This document shows positions 40,211-42,744 of a stretch of 42,744 nucleotides of DNA, in pieces. The notes under the pieces are model-generated. The model saw only the letters and a list, made by a program, of their open reading frames with translations, made no database searches and had not been told where the DNA came from. Origin of the DNA: CAZYVU01 sp964651435. GTDB taxonomy: Bacteria; Desulfobacterota; Syntrophorhabdia; Syntrophorhabdales; CAYQXL01. The stretch lies in NCBI GenBank assembly GCA_964651435.1, contig CAZYVU010000023.1, positions 1 through 42,744 of the forward strand, written 5' to 3'. Both the position numbers and the translations under genes were made by a program. Numbering within the stretch: position 1 is the stretch's first letter; each line of letters starts with the position of its first letter.

Positions 40211-41138
40211 CTTTGTGGAGCCGCGGGGAAGTGTTGTTCGGGACTGCCCCGGTACGAAGCACCACGTCTGCTGCGGTTACAAGACAATCGATCTCATCGA
40301 GGGCTGTGTCCTGGCCTGTTCCTACTGCATTCTCAAGGACTACCTGAGCCATCCCGGTATTCGTATCGTGCGTCAGCCCGATGCCATACTATCACAGTTA
40401 GATGAAGCGATTACGAGCGAAGGGCGTCACATCCTCCGCTTCGGAACGGGTGAGCTTTCAGACAGCCTGGCCTTGGATCGGAAGTACCGCCTCAACGGAC
40501 CGCTCATCGAGTACTTTGGCGCCAAGAGGAGCGCATTGCTGGAGCTCAAGTCAAAGTGGGCGTCAATAGATCACCTGCTGCCCCTGCTCAATCCCTTCAC
40601 TATCATCTCGTTCTCCGTGGCCCCGCAAAGGGTTGTAGACAGGGAGGAGAGGCGAACGAGCCCGCTGTATAAGAGGCTCAAGGCGGCCCGCAAGGCACAG
40701 GAGGCGGGATCGTTCGTGGGCCTTCACTTTGACCCCATCATCATCTACGATGGTTTCGAGAAGGATTACGAGTATCTCATCAAGGACCTCTCCCGGATGC
40801 TCGATCTGGACAGGGTAATCTGGGTGAGCCTGGGCTTGCTCCGCTTTCCCCCCGGCCTCTACTACCGGTTTCTGGAGGAGGGGAGAGGAAATCTCCTTGC
40901 CGGGGAGTTTGTCAGAGGCGAGGACGGAAAATACCGGTACATCAAAAAAGAGCGGACAAGGGTCTATTCCATGCTTTACGATATGTTAAAGGGCTGCAAT
41001 CCCGATCTTTTTGTCTATTTTTGTATGGAGCGGAGTGACATTTGGGAAAGGGTTGCGGGAATGCGGTTGAATAGCAGTGAGGACCTGATGGACCTTTTTG
41101 ATATGAGAACAAAAAAACTGTATGGAGGGGCTTTATGA
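40191..41138 (+). CDS. Spore-photoproduct-lyase-like radical SAM protein
   Basis: A 315-residue radical SAM enzyme. The cluster motif is Cys39-x3-Cys43-x2-Cys46 in EGCVLACSYCIL, the CxxxCxxC form; RFGTGELSDSLALD and ELKSKWASIDHLL follow as in the SplB family, and the C-terminal half contains FDPIIIYDGFEKDY and YFCMERSDIWE. SPL repairs the UV thymine dimer of spores; relatives in non-spore-formers have unproven roles. It starts at a TTG after AGAAGGA, inside the ParB-domain gene, and couples by ATGA to the SDR. No spore genes are present. Confidence 0.85.
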   Translation: MSLPEVSFVEPRGSVVRDCPGTKHHVCCGYKTIDLIEGCVLACSYCILKDYLSHPGIRIVRQPDAILSQLDEAITSEGRHILRFGTGELSDSLALDRKYRLNGPLIEYFGAKRSALLELKSKWASIDHLLPLLNPFTIISFSVAPQRVVDREERRTSPLYKRLKAARKAQEAGSFVGLHFDPIIIYDGFEKDYEYLIKDLSRMLDLDRVIWVSLGLLRFPPGLYYRFLEEGRGNLLAGEFVRGEDGKYRYIKKERTRVYSMLYDMLKGCNPDLFVYFCMERSDIWERVAGMRLNSSEDLMDLFDMRTKKLYGGAL

Positions 41139-41920
41139 AGTTCGATGGAAAAGTTGTGTTCGTGTCAGGCGGGGCGAAGGGCCTCGGCAAGGCGATGGCC
41201 AAGGCTTTTCTTGCCGAGGGTGCCCTTGTGGCGGTGAACGGCAGGAACGCAGAGAAGGTTGCCGAGTTTAACGAGGAGATGAAGGGGCAGAACGCCAAGG
41301 CCTTCCGGGCCGACATAAGCCGGTACGATGAGATGGAATCCGTTCTTGGCGATGTTGTGGGCGCCTGGGGCAGGGTCGATATCCTTGTGAACAATGCGGG
41401 CATTGTGAACCCGTTGGCGCCGTCCGAGAAGATGAAAAAGGATGACTTCGACAAGGTCATCGACGTAAACATCAAGGGCAGTTTTTACGTGACACAGATT
41501 TTCGGCAGGAAGATGATCGAGCAGAAAGAGGGGCGCATCATCAACGTGGCATCGCAGGTCGCCCTGTTCGGCGAGAAAGGATTTCTCCCTTACGCTTTGA
41601 GCAAGCTTGCCATGATCGGCATGACAAAGGAATTAGCCTATGAGTGGTCAAGGCACGGTGTCACGATTTGTTCGGTGGCCCCGGGATTTATTAAGGGCGG
41701 CATGAATGAAGGCCTGATCCGAAAGGAGACCTTCGTCAATTACCTGTCGGGGCGGACACCCATAGGGCGAATGGCTACCGTTGACGAGTTGGTGGCCTTG
41801 ATCCTCTTCCTTGCTTCCCCTGAAGCTCGTTATATCAACGGTGAGACGATCACCATCGACGGAGGAATGACGGGATACGTCGCCGAGCCCCTGCTCGACT
41901 TTATAGCAAAAAGCAGATAG
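41135..41920 (+). CDS. Short-chain dehydrogenase/reductase (FabG-like)
   Basis: A classical SDR of 261 residues. The NAD(P) loop is VSGGAKGLGKAMAKAF, NNAG is in ILVNNAGIVNP, the active-site Ser is in INVASQVALFG and the Tyr-x3-Lys is LPYALSKLAMIG, and the C-terminus TIDGGMTGYVAEP is typical. It reduces or oxidises a hydroxy/keto group on an acyl or small substrate; the exact substrate cannot be told. The ATG overlaps the SPL-like stop by four bases. Confidence 0.92.
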   Translation: MKFDGKVVFVSGGAKGLGKAMAKAFLAEGALVAVNGRNAEKVAEFNEEMKGQNAKAFRADISRYDEMESVLGDVVGAWGRVDILVNNAGIVNPLAPSEKMKKDDFDKVIDVNIKGSFYVTQIFGRKMIEQKEGRIINVASQVALFGEKGFLPYALSKLAMIGMTKELAYEWSRHGVTICSVAPGFIKGGMNEGLIRKETFVNYLSGRTPIGRMATVDELVALILFLASPEARYINGETITIDGGMTGYVAEPLLDFIAKSR

Positions 41921-41921
41921 G

Positions 41922-42563
41922 ATGGACGTCACCCCTTTCATCCAGCTCACCATGAACAGCCGTTATGTGTCGCGGTGGGTCTTGAGCGGGCTTGCAATCT
42001 ATATCCCGGTGCTCAATTTTCTATCCCTGGGGTACCTTTCGAAGACATCCAGGCTGGTGATTGTCGGTGGCCTTGGGTTGCCGGTCTGGGAGGACAAAAA
42101 GGAGACCTGGCTGGAAGGGGTAAAGATCATCTTCATCGTTGTTCTTTACGAGGCAATCCCTCTGTTTCTCTTTTCCAGCGGGTTCTTCCTGACCACGCTG
42201 AGTCCCATCACCGCCTTTTTCGGAAAGCTCATCATGAAGCTTTCATACGTGGGGATTCTGCTCTTTTCTTTTCCGCTCCCCTTTGCCTTTGCGACCTTTG
42301 CGGAGCGCTCCGACTTTCGCCATTCCCTTGAATACGAGCGGATCATTCAGGCTATCCGGGAGGTTCTCGTGCCCTACGTCGTGGGCTACCTGGCCACCCT
42401 CCTTGCCCTGTATGTCTGCAAACTTATCCTGACTATCCCCTACCTCGTGGGCTTTGTCATCTCCTCCGTCGTGACATACTACGTGTTTCTCGTTGCCACA
42501 TATTATTTTACGGAGCTCTATAAGACGACATCGCTTTTTTCGGAAGCCTCGCGCCGGGGATGA
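41922..42563 (+). CDS. DUF4013-like integral membrane protein
   Basis: A 213-residue inner-membrane protein with about five hydrophobic segments. It opens with RYVSRWVLSGLAIYIPVLNFLSLGYL and LPVWEDKKETWLEGVKIIFI, the DUF4013 pattern, and contains an RIIQAIREVLVPYVVGYL amphipathic stretch. Function is unknown. It begins one base after the SDR stop and ends the operon; a hairpin follows 25 bases after the stop. Confidence 0.8.
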   Translation: MDVTPFIQLTMNSRYVSRWVLSGLAIYIPVLNFLSLGYLSKTSRLVIVGGLGLPVWEDKKETWLEGVKIIFIVVLYEAIPLFLFSSGFFLTTLSPITAFFGKLIMKLSYVGILLFSFPLPFAFATFAERSDFRHSLEYERIIQAIREVLVPYVVGYLATLLALYVCKLILTIPYLVGFVISSVVTYYVFLVATYYFTELYKTTSLFSEASRRG

Positions 42564-42588
42564 GGCCAGGGCAGAAAAGAGATGGGGT

Positions 42589-42627
42589 AAGGGGCCGGCG
42601 GGCCCCTTCTTCATTTGATTTTTTTGC
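42589..42627 (+). terminator. Terminator-like hairpin of the S1-to-DUF4013 operon
   Basis: AAGGGGCC (42589-42596), loop GGCG, GGCCCCTT (42601-42608), followed by a T-rich tract (CTTCATTTGATTTTTTT). The stem is strong; the T-run is interrupted. Confidence 0.7.
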
Positions 42628-42644
42628 AATAATTGTGCTAAATA
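42615..42644 (+). promoter_or_regulatory. Promoter of tRNA-His
   Basis: TTGATT (42615-42620), an 18-base spacer and TAAATA (42639-42644) preceded by TGC (extended -10). The predicted start is about 16 bases before the tRNA. Confidence 0.5.
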
Positions 42645-42666
42645 AGAGTCTGCAAGACGAACATAC

Positions 42667-42743
42667 GGTGGGTGTAGCTCAACGGTTAGAGCATCAGGCT
42701 GTGGACCTGGGGGTTGAGGGTTCGAGACCCTTCACCCACCCCA
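42667..42743 (+). tRNA. tRNA-His (anticodon GTG)
   Basis: Acceptor GTGGGTG pairs with CACCCAC; the extra G-1 (42667) faces the C discriminator as in all bacterial tRNA-His. D arm GCTCAACGGTTAGAGC; anticodon loop CTGTGGA with anticodon GTG; T arm GAGGG-TTCGAGA-CCCTT. CCA is encoded at 42741-42743. Confidence 0.96.
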
Positions 42744-42744
42744 T

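Overview
The window looks like chromosome from an anaerobic, Sec-decoding Gram-negative bacterium of the deltaproteobacterial (Desulfobacterota) type, perhaps a syntroph. This is inferred from gene content: an octaheme cytochrome c, a flavodiiron protein, ferritin-like and CoA-disulfide-reductase-like genes, lipoproteins and periplasmic proteins, a GlrK/QseG/GlrR-type sigma-54 system, and two in-frame TGA codons lying exactly at conserved cysteines. No Sec machinery, rRNA or phylogenetic marker is present, so the taxon is not proven. Most of the window is compact and operonic; no intact insertion sequence, prophage or CRISPR array was seen.

Layout. 1-435: no intact gene, possible decayed fragments. 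436-2102: an aromatic-type aminotransferase on the minus strand with a leader carrying a Tyr-rich leader peptide (six Tyr, Phe, Tyr) and two tandem hairpins that share arms, a transcription attenuator candidate; a plus-strand promoter diverges from it. 2103-7997: octaheme HAO-like cytochrome, split YeeE/YedE sulfur transporter whose first half has TGA in place of the conserved Cys, CoA-disulfide-reductase-like flavoprotein, ferritin-like protein and MATE pump. 8042-11580: threonine synthase, a selenocysteine-type rhodanese lipoprotein, and a Zn/Mn-type ABC ATPase and permease without a binding protein. 11631-15997: dnaK-lon operon with a clear promoter and terminator.

16100-19788: small lipoprotein, four minus-strand genes of mostly unknown role (one PC4-like), a DsbA/thioredoxin-fold protein, a CoA-binding protein and a DUF486 membrane protein. 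19977-27109: histidine kinase, QseG-like lipoprotein and sigma-54 response regulator, then a sigma-54 promoter and a run of exported envelope proteins including a VanX-type dipeptidase. 27206-29531: flavodiiron operon with a Crp/Fnr-type palindrome placed 41.5 bp from a predicted start, and an HXXEE membrane protein.

29771-33817: serine-palmitoyltransferase-like enzyme, GNAT acyltransferase, exported START-like protein and extended SDR, best read as a bacterial ceramide (sphingolipid) synthesis operon. 33876-36825: tRNA-Arg, a MetE/UROD-fold protein, a crotonase and an FkpA-like isomerase. 36976-42743: tightly packed operon of S1-domain protein, SagB-type nitroreductase, ParB-domain protein, spore-photoproduct-lyase-like radical SAM enzyme, SDR and DUF4013 membrane protein, followed by a terminator-like hairpin and tRNA-His.

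The strongest candidates for something new are the selenocysteine form of the YeeE-like transporter beside the octaheme cytochrome, the Tyr-codon attenuator, and the START-containing ceramide operon.
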